DNA from: Didymodactylos carnosus
Taxonomy: Eukaryota > Rotifera > Eurotatoria > Philodinida > Philodinidae
NCBI GenBank assembly: GCA_905250885.1
Contig: CAJNOQ010002255.1
Location: 1 to 25,361, forward strand
Length of the DNA stretch: 25,361 nt
Direction of reading: 5' to 3'
Notes under the pieces: generated by a model
Database searches by the model: none
Seen by the model: the letters and a program-made list of their open reading frames with translations, nothing else
Told to the model about the DNA's origin: nothing
Part shown: positions 1 to 10,424 of the stretch, in pieces
Layout: each line of letters opens with the position of its first letter
Numbering within the stretch: the first letter of the stretch is position 1
Made by a program: the position numbers and the translations under genes

Positions 1-178
1 GTGGGAACTCTCCCCCCCCCTCCTTCGGTCTCGCCGACCCCCTCTTGACCTTTCCCTGGACCCAAGGGTGTGCCATGCAAATTTTGGCTGCTTTAGCTCT
101 TACAGGGACTGAATGCATAGAGAACAAACATACAAACAAACTTTCTTCTTTATATATATAGATAGATAGATAGATAGA
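1..178 (+). mobile_element. 3' tail of an RTE-like non-LTR retrotransposon, cut by the window edge
   Basis: The segment runs from a C-rich stretch through CATGCAAATTTTGGC, then ACAAACATACAAACAAAC, CTTTCTTCTTTATATATATA and a short GATA tail. This order, with repeated ACAAACATAC followed by a TTTATATATATAGATAGAT end, is the usual look of RTE-clade 3' untranslated tails in invertebrates. No coding part is present because the element would extend to the left of the window. The assignment rests on pattern memory of the family, not on a search. It could also be a SINE that borrowed an RTE tail. Confidence 0.4.
151..178. repeat. (TA)5 (GATA)4.5 microsatellite
   Basis: Five TA units are followed by four and a half GATA units. 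It forms the end of the retrotransposon-like tail, and such short tandem tails are typical of RTE insertions. Confidence 0.9.
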
Positions 179-265
179 ATGTTTTACTTTTGACTATAAC
201 ATTCTCGCATCGCACAAATCATGTAAAAAGGAAGACAAACAATATAAAATGTGTACATATACTGC

Positions 266-271
266 TTTATT
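266..271 (-). terminator. candidate poly(A) signal for the AP-3 delta gene
   Basis: TTTATT on the plus strand reads AATAAA on the minus strand, about 290 bases past the proposed AP-3 delta stop. It is the nearest canonical hexamer noticed downstream. Such hexamers are common by chance in AT-rich DNA. Confidence 0.35.
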
Positions 272-500
272 AACTTTTTAAAAAACCTTTCTGTTCTTCT
301 ATGATCAAGTTCAAATTGTACGACATTTAAAGGCACTTTTTTTCTCCTCTACTTTATACGTATTTCATTGTGTCATATGTCGAAGAATTAACTTATATTT
401 CCTAAACCGTCCTTCAACCCAAGCTACTTACAGCCAGTGTACTATTATTTACTTTGTGGTTATCGTTCAGTTATCTAGAAAACTTCAATAGTACATCAAT

Positions 501-556
501 GCGACGAAATGTCGTTCGATGAAAAATCTTTCGATGAAAAGTCGGTCGACGAAAAA
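501..556. repeat. 15-base tandem repeat, about four copies
   Basis: The core CGAYGAA recurs at 502, 517, 532 and 547, an exact spacing of 15 bases, with a fuller unit close to TCTTTCGATGAAAAG. The array ends five bases from the proposed stop codon of the AP-3 delta gene, in its 3' UTR. On the plus strand one frame reads SFDEK-type repeats and stops at once, so it does not look like a gene. Confidence 0.8.
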
Positions 557-560
557 TGCA

Positions 561-3500
561 TCACATAAAGAGCTCTGCCAATAGAATCTCACACAGTTTC
601 AGCTAGAAAAATTAAGTATAGAATCACAATAATAAGTTTTTCGTTTAAATTCGAATGTTGATCATAGATAAATCATACATACTTGCACAGAACATGTAAA
701 TGTTGTCTTTAATTTTTGTGCAAATGATATTTGTGTAATTAAAAATTGAATATTTAAATAATTTTGACTATAAGGAAAAAGTGTAATCGATGGAAAATGG
801 AGGGAATTTGTTTTTTGATCGTATATTTGTGGTGGTGGTAATGATAGAACTAATTTTGAGCTTAATGAATCAATAACTTTTATTTCACACGAATTTATTA
901 TGGATGATGTTAAACTTTTTAATAAAAATTTTACGTTTAAATAATTATTTGTCGATGTAGGTGATATAGAATATTCCTAAAGAGACAAATAATACAAATC
1001 AATAGCACTTACTACCAAGAGAAGTAGCTAGGTAAAGTGAACAAACAGATTGGAGCTGATCGTTCCGCGAATAATCTTTGATAGAGCGCAGTTACAGACT
1101 CTCTGTTCTGGAGTCATTCGATTGTGTAGATCTTGCTATATGTTTATTTAATAAACGAAAAGTTTAAAACATTTTAAATGCAATAATTGAACTTTAGCGA
1201 TATTTGTTTTCGTAGAAAAAGCAGAAATCTCTGTTAAAAAACAAGTTCAATAAAATTTATCTTGCATTTAAAATTAGCTTAAACAGCTTAAAACTTCTAG
1301 ATTGCACTCAGTTTTAAATATTAAATATAATTTACCGATTTAAATTGAGAAAAATTTGTATGAATGAAGTTTTCTCAAAAACAATCAAGTCTATCTCTCA
1401 GTAATTTAAGTATGATTACCATCTTAAACTGACTGTAATCTAAACGCTTCAAATTATTTAAGATAATTCTCACGACAAAGCAAGCATCGCTAAAATTCAA
1501 TCATTTCATTCAAAATATTTTAAACTTTTCTTTTATTAAATAAACATACAGCAAGATTTTCACAATCGAATAACGATAACAACAGAGAGTCCGTAACTGT
1601 TTTCCGTTAAAAGTTACTTAATGGCGTCATTCAGTATTTTTGTTGTTTATCAATAACAGTTTCTATCTATTTTGCATTCAGGTTTACCACCTATACATCG
1701 ATACTAAATAAACAATTAAATATACACTGGCTATTTTACTTACAACTCTGATATTTGATGATTGTGCAGCTAGTTTATAATCATCAGCCGTGACGCTATT
1801 ACTTGTGGACGTTTGTTCCATATTAAATTGATCATCATTCATTATATCAAATAAATTTGCTTCTGAATTACTCTTATTATTGTCTATTGGTGCTACTACA
1901 GTCGTTATTCTATTCTTTTTTTTTAAAGATTTTTCTTCCTTGCTATTGACTATCGACTTAGACTCATTTTTTGTTTTCTCTTTTCTACTTGTTTTTTTCT
2001 TGCTAATAGTCGATTCATTTTCTGTTGGAACAGAAGATTCTTGTTGATTGCCAGCATCATCCATGGTCGGTAAAATTTCATTATAATCGTCTAAAATAAA
2101 AATTTTTACTCCAGATAAGTATTCATCATTTATGCTTACCACGTGTTCGTTGTTTCGATGGTACTGTTGGATTTGTATCTTCACTTTGTGTTGATTTTTT
2201 TCTGTCCTTTTTCTTTTTCTTGTGTAATTCTTCTTTTAGTGGAGATGGAGAGGTAGTAACTTGAGCAGATGAAAGTTGTTGTTGTTGTTGTTGTTGTGTA
2301 GGTTTAACTATATCTTCTAGATTAATGTTCAGTGCCCGATGTGGATCATTTTTTGGTAACTTCGTTTCGTTGGTATCATCTTCGAGATCTATTTCATTCT
2401 CTTGAACACCTTCGGGCAATTCACCACCACGTTTCACTTGAATTTCCGGATATAAATCATCATCATTTTCATTTTCATTATCAACAGTTGCATTTTGTTT
2501 ACTTTGTTTTTTAGATTTTTTAGATTTTTTGGTTTTACTATCGAGAATTACATCTGTTGAATCTTGGGATGTTGTTTTTGTTTTCATTTTTTTCTTTAGA
2601 CGACGATTTTCTTCATCAATTTTGGACTGACGATAATATTGATCGGATGACGATAATGGTAAACCTAATGGAAGAGTTGGTCGACCAAGAGTGGACGCAG
2701 AGACTTGCGAACCATTCGAGTTCTAAAACAATGATTTTAAAAGTTAGTTAATAAGAAAGTTTGTGGATATAGAATTAAGAAATTAGATTGTGTATTGTGG
2801 AAAAAAGAAAGTTATAAGACTGCAACAAAATATATAATTGTTTAAATTTTATTCAAAGTATGACAATGAACTGTAATATTTAACTTCTCTCTCTCTTATT
2901 CTTCTTCATTGAAATCTTAGAAGATCACAAGTAATTTCTCTCTCTTTTCTTTTTCCTTTCAAAGAATAATGTTCAATACTTCATTTATCTCCAAAATATC
3001 ACAAGTGACTACCTTCTTTCTTTCTTTCTTTCCTTTTATTTTTAAATAATATGTCGCATTATATGTCATATGTAACATACTTTTGTATGTTTTACTGGTG
3101 AAGTTTTTATGTAAGCTCATATTCTGACGATGATGTTAGTATAAATATCAAAAGCTCGGTATAATAAATGATTTTTGAATAAATCTAAACAATTATGTAT
3201 TTTGTAGCGGTCTTCTAACTTCTTTTCTATCTTCTTTTTTATTCTTCCGTCTTCTTTCTTACCTGTATATCGGTTTGTTGTATGGGACGTGATGATTTCG
3301 ATGTATCTTTCAAATAGAATGGATTTATTTTTTCACTTTGTTTTCGAATTTCACGTTGTTTTTCTAATTCTTCAGCAGTTGGTTCTTCGTAATGTTTCGA
3401 CTTTTGATGTGTACCGATAACAGGCGATATTACATTACTTCCATGATAAAAGCTATCGCCGCTGGTCCTATGATTGTCAGCATGATCATAAAATAAAGTC

Positions 3501-6500
3501 TTTGATTTGTATGAAGACAAGGCAGACTCTATTTCGTCTTCGCTTTCTGACGGTGGATCGTTGATCCATGCATCCAAGTCAAGGCTACAACAAAAGTCAA
3601 TTCATAGATATAAGAAGTGGAAATGGAGTACTGTAAACACAAAAAAAATCTGTTGGGATCTTAAAAATTAAATGTAATGACTCTTTTTCGTCGTCTAAAC
3701 TAAGAAAATACTAAAGAAATTGTTACCCTTGGGGGATCGCCACTTTACGTTGTGCTTTGGGCGCAACTGGATTTAAAATTCCATCAAATAGTGCGGTCAA
3801 TTCTGATGTATGAAGTTCATTACGTTGAATTAATTTCAATGCTATTTTCAGTACATTTAAAACGACACTAGCCTAGAAATAGAATAGAACAAAATCAATC
3901 TAGAATTTTTCAAATAATTTACAAGTATTTAATTACTCTTTCTTGTGCTTCAACATCTCCACTAAGTAAAAATAGTTCTAATTTATCTATGGTAGTTGAA
4001 ATCAACTTTAACATTTCTCCCATTTTCTCTTTCTCTTCTCCATCAACTTGTGTGAGAATATGTGTAATGATTTTTAAAATGTTTTGAAAATAAACCGATT
4101 GAATATGACCAGGAAACTGAGTGACTTTTGTATTTAACATTGAATTTAATGTTTTCTCTGGTTCTTTCAAATAACTAACATAAAAACAAAATAAAATTGA
4201 TTTTTTTTTAATAAAATTAGATAAAAATAAAACTTACGAACAAAATTCTCCACATATCCAAGCAGCAGCATACAATACTTCCGCTATATTCGTCGATTGT
4301 GAACCAACAATAAACATGTGAGCATTTTCCAGTAATATAGTCTAAAAAACAAAACAAGTTTTGACAATCTTAGATTTGACCGTTGTTGACACACACGTAT
4401 TCTCAGTAACTGTTTAAACATACCATTTGATTGCAAGCAAATTGTCTAATTGATTCTACTCTAACAGCTACATCTAACATTTGTAACGATATCAGACTAC
4501 CATGTTTTGTCCCTTCTAAACGCGTCAATTCAACTAAAATACTTATATACCTAAAATTTAAAAACGGTTGTTGATAAAATAATTTAGATAAAAATCGAAT
4601 TACCATTCAAAATTTGTGATATTTTGATAATCATTTTGACTACAAATATTAATAATTTTTGATAACAATTCATCACGATAATGTGAACCTTCTGCTTTAT
4701 TCATATGAATCATTAATTTTCGAACAATATCCATTAGATTTTTTTTCGTCACCTATTTGGGAAAAAATACTAATGAACCATTTTTATTTTTTGACAATAG
4801 TGTACCTACCATTCCTGACAGAAGATCTAATGCTCGTAAACGAATCGAATCATCTTTATCATCTAAACATTGCATAATTAAATCATTATGTGCTTGAACA
4901 CTTTTTGGATGAGTTTCTAGTATTTTTGACATGGCTAATAATCCAAGATATTTAACTAGAATAAATAAAATACACTAAATCCAATAAAACAATTCAAAAT
5001 ACGTTTTGTTGAGTAACGTACGATTTTGATCAGAATCTTCAATAAGAATTCGTAATTTTTGTACACATAACTGAAATAGTCATATCAATGTGTACTCTTT
5101 TAAAAGAAGTAATCAGTTTGACTTACTTGAATAGAGGTACCATGATTTGGTAAACCGGAAGATATTGAAACAAGAACTAAAACAAGTTAAACGTTGTATT
5201 ACTCATTTTGCTATCCATCTCGATAACAAAGTAAGTTAAGTACAGCAATAAACTGAGGAAGAAGTAACAGTTTTATACTCCAAAACCGCTGTTTTTAAGA
5301 AAAATTTGAGCTCCTCCCCTGGAGGATACAACCTGTTAAAATACCGCACACAGCCTCTTCAAATGGTAGTCACAACCTCTTGAAAAGACACACACAACCT
5401 TTTAACATGACTAGACGTCTCAGTATTGGGAGTTCCACCTTTTAGCACCTCTAGAGGCTACCTTGCCAAGGTTTTTTTACTCACCAGCTATAACTGTATT
5501 GATACATTCATATAGCAACGACATTGCAGATGTACTATGAATCAAATTTGTTAAAGGTTCAATTAACTTTTTTCCTAAACGAGGTTCCAATGGTGTCAAT
5601 GCACCAAACTAAAAGAAAAGCAGAGAAAGAGTACACTTGATATCAACTGATTTTTATTTCTTCATTCTTTAGTAATTTTCATACCAATTTGATTATTTTA
5701 ATTAGTACCCAGTTGTTTGTCGATGAAGTCATTAGACGAAAGAATATCGGTGCTAATGCTAAATAATTTTTAGGATTTCGACGAGCTAATTCACATATAA
5801 CATTGACAGCAGCAGCTTGCACACCTAGACAAAAAACACAACGTGTTATGGAATGGAATTGAACGAAATAATAAAATAACTGTTTCATACCTGGATCAGG
5901 ATCTTCTAATTTTTCTCTTAGGCGTGGAAATGCTGGTTTTAACGAATCTGGATTATTTAAAAATACTTTATACAATAATAGTACAGCTCGCTTTCTTACA
6001 TAAGGTTTAGTTGATGTCATCTAGAACACATATAGAGAATAAAATTTTCGTGCACAATAAATATGAAATATATTTACCAAACTCATCAGATCATTGGCAA
6101 GATCTCTAGCTAAATCGCCGTTAATAAAACAGGATAAACCACTCATGGCAGTACCGGCTTCATACATTGATGAACTATTCAAATCCTATAACAAGCAAGA
6201 GAATATTTTCTTTTTATTAAAATATAAAAACAATTACTTTTCGAATCATATTTGTTGTTAACATTAGTACATCTGTCCCTTCATGAAAACATTGTGACGC
6301 AGCTAAATAACCGATTCTCTAAAAATAGCAAACAACATTTTCTAACATGATATTAGTCTTACTATATAAAATCATACTTTAAATGTATATTTTGACGAAC
6401 TCATAACTTCAATTATATTAAATGAACCCCAAGATATATCATAGCCAAGCATTTGAAGCTTAATAAATGACACATAATATATTATTATCTGTTTTTAATA

Positions 6501-6864
6501 CTGTCTATCAAGGACTGAAAGTTTAATACACCTGCTAATATACGTCTTCCATTGAACAGTTCTTAATAGTAAAGAGTGGCGTTTAACTTACGTAAGTCAA
6601 TTTATTAACAGCATTTGCTTTAATGGCAATATTATCTTGTTTAAGTTCTTGTTTAATTTCATCCATACATTCAGTGATATATTTGGCCTTCAAAAAAAGA
6701 AGAGAAAATAAACATTAGTAGATTTTGAGGACAGATAAATATCATCCTACTTCATTATCTTTGTGGTTTCTTATTCCACGAACGAGATCACGAAGACTTT
6801 TATCAAACATTTGACCAAAACCTTCTTTGGCACGTTTAACAACTTGATCCATTGTTGATGACAT
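561..6864 (-). CDS. AP3D1: AP-3 complex subunit delta (delta-adaptin), 21 exons, about 1,156 residues
   Basis: Large subunit of the AP-3 clathrin-adaptor complex, which sorts cargo from endosomes to lysosomes and related organelles. Exons, from the start: 6864-6751, 6687-6592, 6458-6378, 6318-6238, 6185-6078, 6020-5891, 5824-5685, 5608-5485, 5176-5127, 5070-5022, 4955-4810, 4752-4604, 4550-4424, 4341-4238, 4174-3937, 3872-3727, 3584-3263, 2722-2140, 2090-1744, 976-683 and 602-561. All have GT-AG ends and consistent phase. The start gives MSSTMDQVVKRAKEGFGQMF, leading into the adaptin trunk (KSLRDLVRGIRNHK, EDPDPG, VICELARRNPKNYL). Then come the hinge (LDLDAWINDPPSESEDE, NPFYLK), a Lys-rich region with seven Gln near 2275-2296 and the motif DPHRALNINLED. 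The ear exon (683-976) reads CEIKVIDSLSSKL and FAQKLKTTFTC, matching the animal delta ear. The last exon adds 13 residues (LKLCEILLAELFM), less certain. Human delta has roughly 110 further ear residues at this point that I could not find. The total length is close to human only because the hinge is long. Confidence 0.93.
1089..1599. mobile_element. 511-base foldback element with 112-base inverted arms, inside AP-3 delta intron 19
   Basis: The left arm (1089-1200) and the reverse complement of the right arm (1487-1599) match along their whole length, roughly 85 percent by eye. Shared stretches include CAGTTAC, GACTCTCTGTT, ATTCGATTGTG and TATGTTTATTTAATAAA. The match stops sharply outside CAGTTAC on both sides. 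The roughly 285-base centre has no ORF and shows weaker continued symmetry. No clear target-site duplication was found. It is probably a non-autonomous DNA transposon (MITE or foldback type); the superfamily is unknown. Confidence 0.8.
2880..3031. repeat. pyrimidine-rich intron tract with a degenerate 74-base duplication
   Basis: This lies in AP-3 delta intron 17 (2723-3262, 540 bases, against a typical 50 to 70). ATCACAAGT recurs at 2924 and 2998 and CTTCATT recurs about 75 bases apart, both next to CTCTCT or CTTTCTTTC runs. The intron seems to have grown by duplicating a CT-rich block. Nothing else was recognised in it. Confidence 0.55.
5327..5415. repeat. 22-base minisatellite, four copies, in AP-3 delta intron 8
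   Basis: ACARCCT begins at 5328, 5350, 5372 and 5394, an exact 22-base period. The unit is close to ACAACCTCTTGAAAAGACACAC. It sits in the 308-base intron 5177-5484, which is about five times the usual intron length in this gene. Confidence 0.8.
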
Positions 6865-6890
6865 TGTTACTCTTTAGATGACAAAACTAA

Positions 6891-6905
6891 ACTATAAAAA
6901 AGAAC
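6891..6905 (-). promoter_or_regulatory. splice-acceptor-like site 27 bases upstream of the AP-3 delta start codon
   Basis: On the minus strand GTTCTTTTTTATAG ends at 6892, leaving 27 bases (6891-6865) before the start codon at 6864. A strong polypyrimidine tract plus AG this close to a start suggests either a spliced-leader trans-splice site or the end of a 5' UTR intron. Confidence 0.45.
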
Positions 6906-6925
6906 ACTATTTATGTATCTGACCG

Positions 6926-7110
6926 CTAGCCTACATAGATTTTATTCGAAAGAATAAAATCACATAAAACAAAAAAACTGTCCTTGGTGTGCACGAACAA
7001 ACACTGTATATAGATGAAGAAAGAATGTTGGTTTGACTGAGTCAATATCCATTGTGGTCATGAGAAATGAATAGCAAAGGCAGAGAAAGGAAGGGATGTC
7101 AGTGACAGCT
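6926..7110. repeat. long direct repeat, copy 1
   Basis: It begins GCTAGCCTACATAGATTTTA and ends near CTGACATAA. It closely matches 7664-7808, including ATTTTATTCGAAAGAATAAA, TGACTGAGTCAA, TGTGGTCATGAGAAATGAA and GCAGAGAAAGGAAGG. This copy holds about 40 extra bases in the middle. Both copies carry a perfect 10-base-pair hairpin GATTTTATTC/GAATAAAATC closing a GAAA loop. It lies just upstream of the AP-3 delta start, so the promoter of that gene lies within or beside the repeat. Confidence 0.8.
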
Positions 7111-7663
7111 GACATAATGCTCCCCTCGTGGATGTTAGATGAGCCTTTTGGCTAATCGAAAAAAAGAAGTGGGGAGAAAAAATGAAAAAACAACACCAAA
7201 AAAAAGAAAGAAACAGGGAATTAAAGGAAGCGTTCATAAACTGGTAATATGTTATTGACATGTGCCACCATTTTTGCTTCTCCTGTCAAATAATACGGGA
7301 GCAGCTGGACTGCATGTTTGGAGTCGGGTTTCGCCAAGAGAGCGAAAAGAGTTCGCTGATGTCCAATAGCCATCGATCAACAATTTTCGTGGTAGGCTAG
7401 AAAATCGCAGCGCATGCTCCAACACCTTGATCAATAGTGATTGTATCACAGCGTTTGCCACATAGTCGTGTTGAGCAACTGGTATTTCCGGAAGTTCTAT
7501 TGTGCATGTGTTGGAACACGCCGGTTAGTTTTTTAATGCCACAATGAAATGAATACAGGCGGGCTAGTTTTCTATATGTTAGCCGGCAATAATATTGCGT
7601 CAACGTGCTCCGTGATTAATGCCACAATAAGATGGAAACACGCCAGCTAGTGCCCCAATATGC
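7111..7663. other. spacer between the direct repeats, GC-richer than its surroundings, no gene recognised
   Basis: From about 7260 the sequence is visibly richer in G and C than the rest of the window. Short open frames on the minus strand (7252-7461, 7397-7603) translate to proteins I do not recognise. Inside it TTAATGCCACAATRARATG recurs at 7531 and 7615, followed by CACGCCAGCTAG-like words, an 84-base degenerate tandem pair. The left part (7155-7215) is purine-rich. With its flanking repeats this could be a small LTR-like (TRIM) element or a duplicated segment. Confidence 0.4.
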
Positions 7664-7808
7664 TAGTCTACACAGATTTTATTCGAAAGAATAAAATCAC
7701 ACAAAACATCAAAACAAACAACGACTTGACTGAGTCAACATCTTTGTGGTCATGAGAAATGAACAGCAAAAGCAGAGAAAGGAAGGAGTGCCAGTGACGA
7801 CTGACATA
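7664..7808. repeat. long direct repeat, copy 2
   Basis: It begins GCTAGTCTACACAGATTTTA and ends CTGACATAA, the partner of 6926-7110. It has the same 10-base-pair hairpin with GAAA loop and the same order of shared words, but lacks about 40 bases of the middle of copy 1. Confidence 0.8.
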
Positions 7809-8725
7809 ACACTGACAATAATAACAAATGTTTTATTTAAAATGTTTCGTATTGTTCCAACTTTGAGATGTCTCATGAATGGTAAGATCATATAAATTGA
7901 TTAAAACGTCTATATCGCATCATGAATTTTAATAAAAACACAAAATTAGCAGGTTTAGTCTCATTTTTATTTGAAAGAAAGGGAAGGGAATAAATGAGGG
8001 GAGTAAAATCCCTCCTGTTTTTCATATTTTTCTCCAAAGAAAGCTAGATGATATATGCAAAACTTGAAATTGGGGATAATTGTTCATAATACAAATTGAG
8101 TTACGCATGGCTTTAATTCATATCAATTAAAATCGATTGAGAAAGTATGCACCGATTTTTTTTCCAGGCCTGTCGAGAGAAAGAATATATTTCTTAAACT
8201 TGTGTATTCAAAAATTTGTCAGAAGATATAGAACTGTATGGTACACTTTTCTCTTCAAAATGAATTATGAATGAAATCTATAAAATTGTCTATTAAGGAG
8301 ATATGAAGAAAAATAGATCAATTTCACTTAACTTTTTGTTATTATGATATCTTACAGTATTGGTAAATACTGTAATACCTCGCTTACTAAGTTGTAACTG
8401 CACGCAATAAAAAAAACAGCAATACAGATGTTTTCGCAGAGACACTAAAAGCCCTGTCTAGAATTGGTGCATGCCTACTTAAGAATCATCTTGAATGAAT
8501 AAATTTATTCACGAAAGTGACAGTCATCAAAGGTCCCCGATCTATAAAACAATGACTCGAGCCAAACAACAACAAAAAGAATCTATAAGTAGAAAAATAC
8601 AAATAAAAAGTAAACTACTGTACGAAAACAGAGAGATAGCAAAGAAAGAATGGAAAAAACAAAAACAAATAAACAAAATAAAATAAAGAGTAACAGCACT
8701 GGGTTTGTTTTAACTGTAAATATAG
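7809..8725. other. intergenic stretch, nothing recognised
   Basis: AT-rich sequence between the direct repeat and the LINE relic. A 63-codon Lys-rich open frame at 8495-8686 on the plus strand comes from an A-rich run and has no recognisable domain. No RNA gene or strong repeat was seen. Confidence 0.5.
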
Positions 8726-9760
8726 CTATCTTCTGCTGAAAAGATGTTGAAATAAAGCTATTTTAAATAACAATAACGAAGAAGAATGAACGACTGATTC
8801 TGAAAGATTATTTCAGTCAGTGACAGTTGAATGACAGAAGAAAGAAGAAAGTGTTTGTGGAGAAAAACCATTTACAGTAGGTGAAATACGAACATATTTA
8901 GAATGATGACAACGTAAGGAAGAATAATAAGACAAACATTATAAAAAGAAGAAAGTGGACTAGGACGATGATAAATCTTGAAAAACTGTATCAGTCAAAA
9001 ATATTTACGACGAAGTGACAAATCTGGTAGAGACAGTAGTAAAGAGATAGCAGAAAGGTAGTCAAAATTACAAGAAATACCACGAGAAGCAAATTTGTTT
9101 ACAGAATCAAGAACAGTAAGAGTAAACGAACTATTATACAAGATGCAACAATAAACTAAGTTTAGGAAGAATACAAGATAAATTCGACGCCGAACCTCTA
9201 ATGGAGCTAATTCGAAGACACGACTCAGTGCACCCAGCTTGTGCCGACAAGCAAGAGCAATGTCACTAGCATGTTCATTCCATCTAAGATCGTGTGAAAC
9301 AAGAACACTAAGGCAACGAACAGAAGACACGACAGAAAGAGGGACATTATTGAAATACAGTTGATTGTAAACAAACGGAAAAAGATCAAAAGAAAAAGGA
9401 AGCCAAAATACATTTGGACACATTGAGAGACATAAGAAGAGTAGAAGATCAATTAGCAACATAATTTCTACAGTTCTGAACATGAGAGAAATCAAGAGGA
9501 TTAGAAAAAGAAAGAGGTACAATTAAAAAACATCATTCGCAAAAAGACAGATTTCACAATTCTTTGGAAGAGAAAGAGGCAGGTCATTAATAAAAACAAG
9601 AATAAAAGTAGCCCAAGTACACTGCAAGTAGCCCGTCTGCACTTGAGGCTCGTTAAGAGAGATGTGAAAAAAGAAAATTGTAAATTAAACGCTCAGACAC
9701 TTTAGAAACAACAGGAAGAAGGGAAACAGGACAATAATTAGAGATATCAGCAAGAGCGCA
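8726..9760 (-). pseudogene. decayed non-LTR retrotransposon, C-terminal part of the reverse transcriptase ORF
   Basis: Read on the minus strand from 9757, the translation gives ADISNYCPVSLLPVVSKVSE and RLIYNFLFSHL, the LINE pattern NYRPISLLP...SK..E..I. After an internal deletion come VLGLLLF and FINDLPLSL, then LFANDVF where FADD should be. Next are VSHDLRWNEH, LACRHKLGALSRVFEL, RRRIYLVFFLNLVYC and LSLRRKYF. The C-terminal tail NGFSPQTLSSFF and VTD*NNLSESV follows, with a stop where Trp is usual, and it ends in a stop at 8726. There are several frameshifts and stops, and a catalytic Asp is replaced by Asn, so the copy is dead. The motifs suit a Jockey or CR1-like LINE; I cannot name the family. 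The 5' part is missing. Confidence 0.85.
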
Positions 9761-10147
9761 TCTTTAGTCAACCCTGCAGGCAATTTTCTTATACAAGTTT
9801 TATGTTTCTGTTGCATAAATTTGCAATTCTTTTACAAGTACTAGAAATCAATGGAAAGTACATACCATTATAGTTCTTGTACACAAATATTCAATCAGTT
9901 AAATTGTCTAATCTACAGCGCATAGCACAGTTGTCAATTTCTGTAGTCCATGACTTTAATCGCAAGTTCCGAATTGATTTTTGTGAGAAAAGTTATACCC
10001 TTTGTATTTCCTGATCAATTTCGTCTATGTGAAAATATAAATTAGAATAAGTTTAATAATGTTTATTGTTCACGATGGAAATGTCGTTTTGTAAAAACAT
10101 GAGAAAAGACAGTCGGCGATGTTTGGTTTTAGATGATTAATTACGTT

Positions 10148-10306
10148 TTTCATTAAAATCGCCATCACGATTATGATTTTGACTATCATCGCCGATAAAT
10201 TGGTATCTATCGGCGGTTTTCTCAAGAACCGGTTGATTATCAGTTGGTAAAAATTACTGGTATTGCGATTAGTCCCAATTGTGGCTGATTGGCGATTTTA
10301 ATGAAA
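10148..10306. repeat. short inverted-repeat (foldback) element
   Basis: TTTCATTAAAATCGCCA at 10148-10164 is the exact reverse complement of TGGCGATTTTAATGAAA at 10290-10306. A second inverted pair, CGCCGATA/TATCGGCG (10190-10197 and 10208-10215), lies inside. The words ATCGCC, GGCGAT and CGGCG recur through the interval. It looks like a small MITE. No target-site duplication was identified. Confidence 0.6.
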
Positions 10307-10424
10307 CTGTATTCATCTTTTTTATGGCTCTTTTATGATTGCCTGCAGAACTATTTTCTGCAATTTATACTTTTCTTTTTTATCGTTTTATTAGTTTGAT
10401 TTGTTGTAATAGAAAAAAAAAGAC

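Noticed and set aside
1667..1690. Alternative final exon of AP-3 delta (VVNLNAK then stop)
   Set aside because: The acceptor fits, but the exon at 683-976 has matching phase and clear ear-domain motifs, so the short tail is probably intron sequence.
6076..6095. CTGATGAG word suggesting a hammerhead ribozyme core (minus strand)
   Set aside because: It lies in AP-3 delta exon 5 coding LMSL and lacks the partner GAAA strand and stems.
7252..7603. Two overlapping minus-strand ORFs in the GC-richer island
   Set aside because: The translations match no family I know and overlap each other in different frames; treated as non-coding until searched.
8495..8686. Lys-rich 63-codon ORF on the plus strand
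   Set aside because: It comes from an A-rich low-complexity run with no domain or partner exons.
9225..9452. Minus-strand ORF overlapping the LINE relic
   Set aside because: It is another frame of the same decayed reverse transcriptase.
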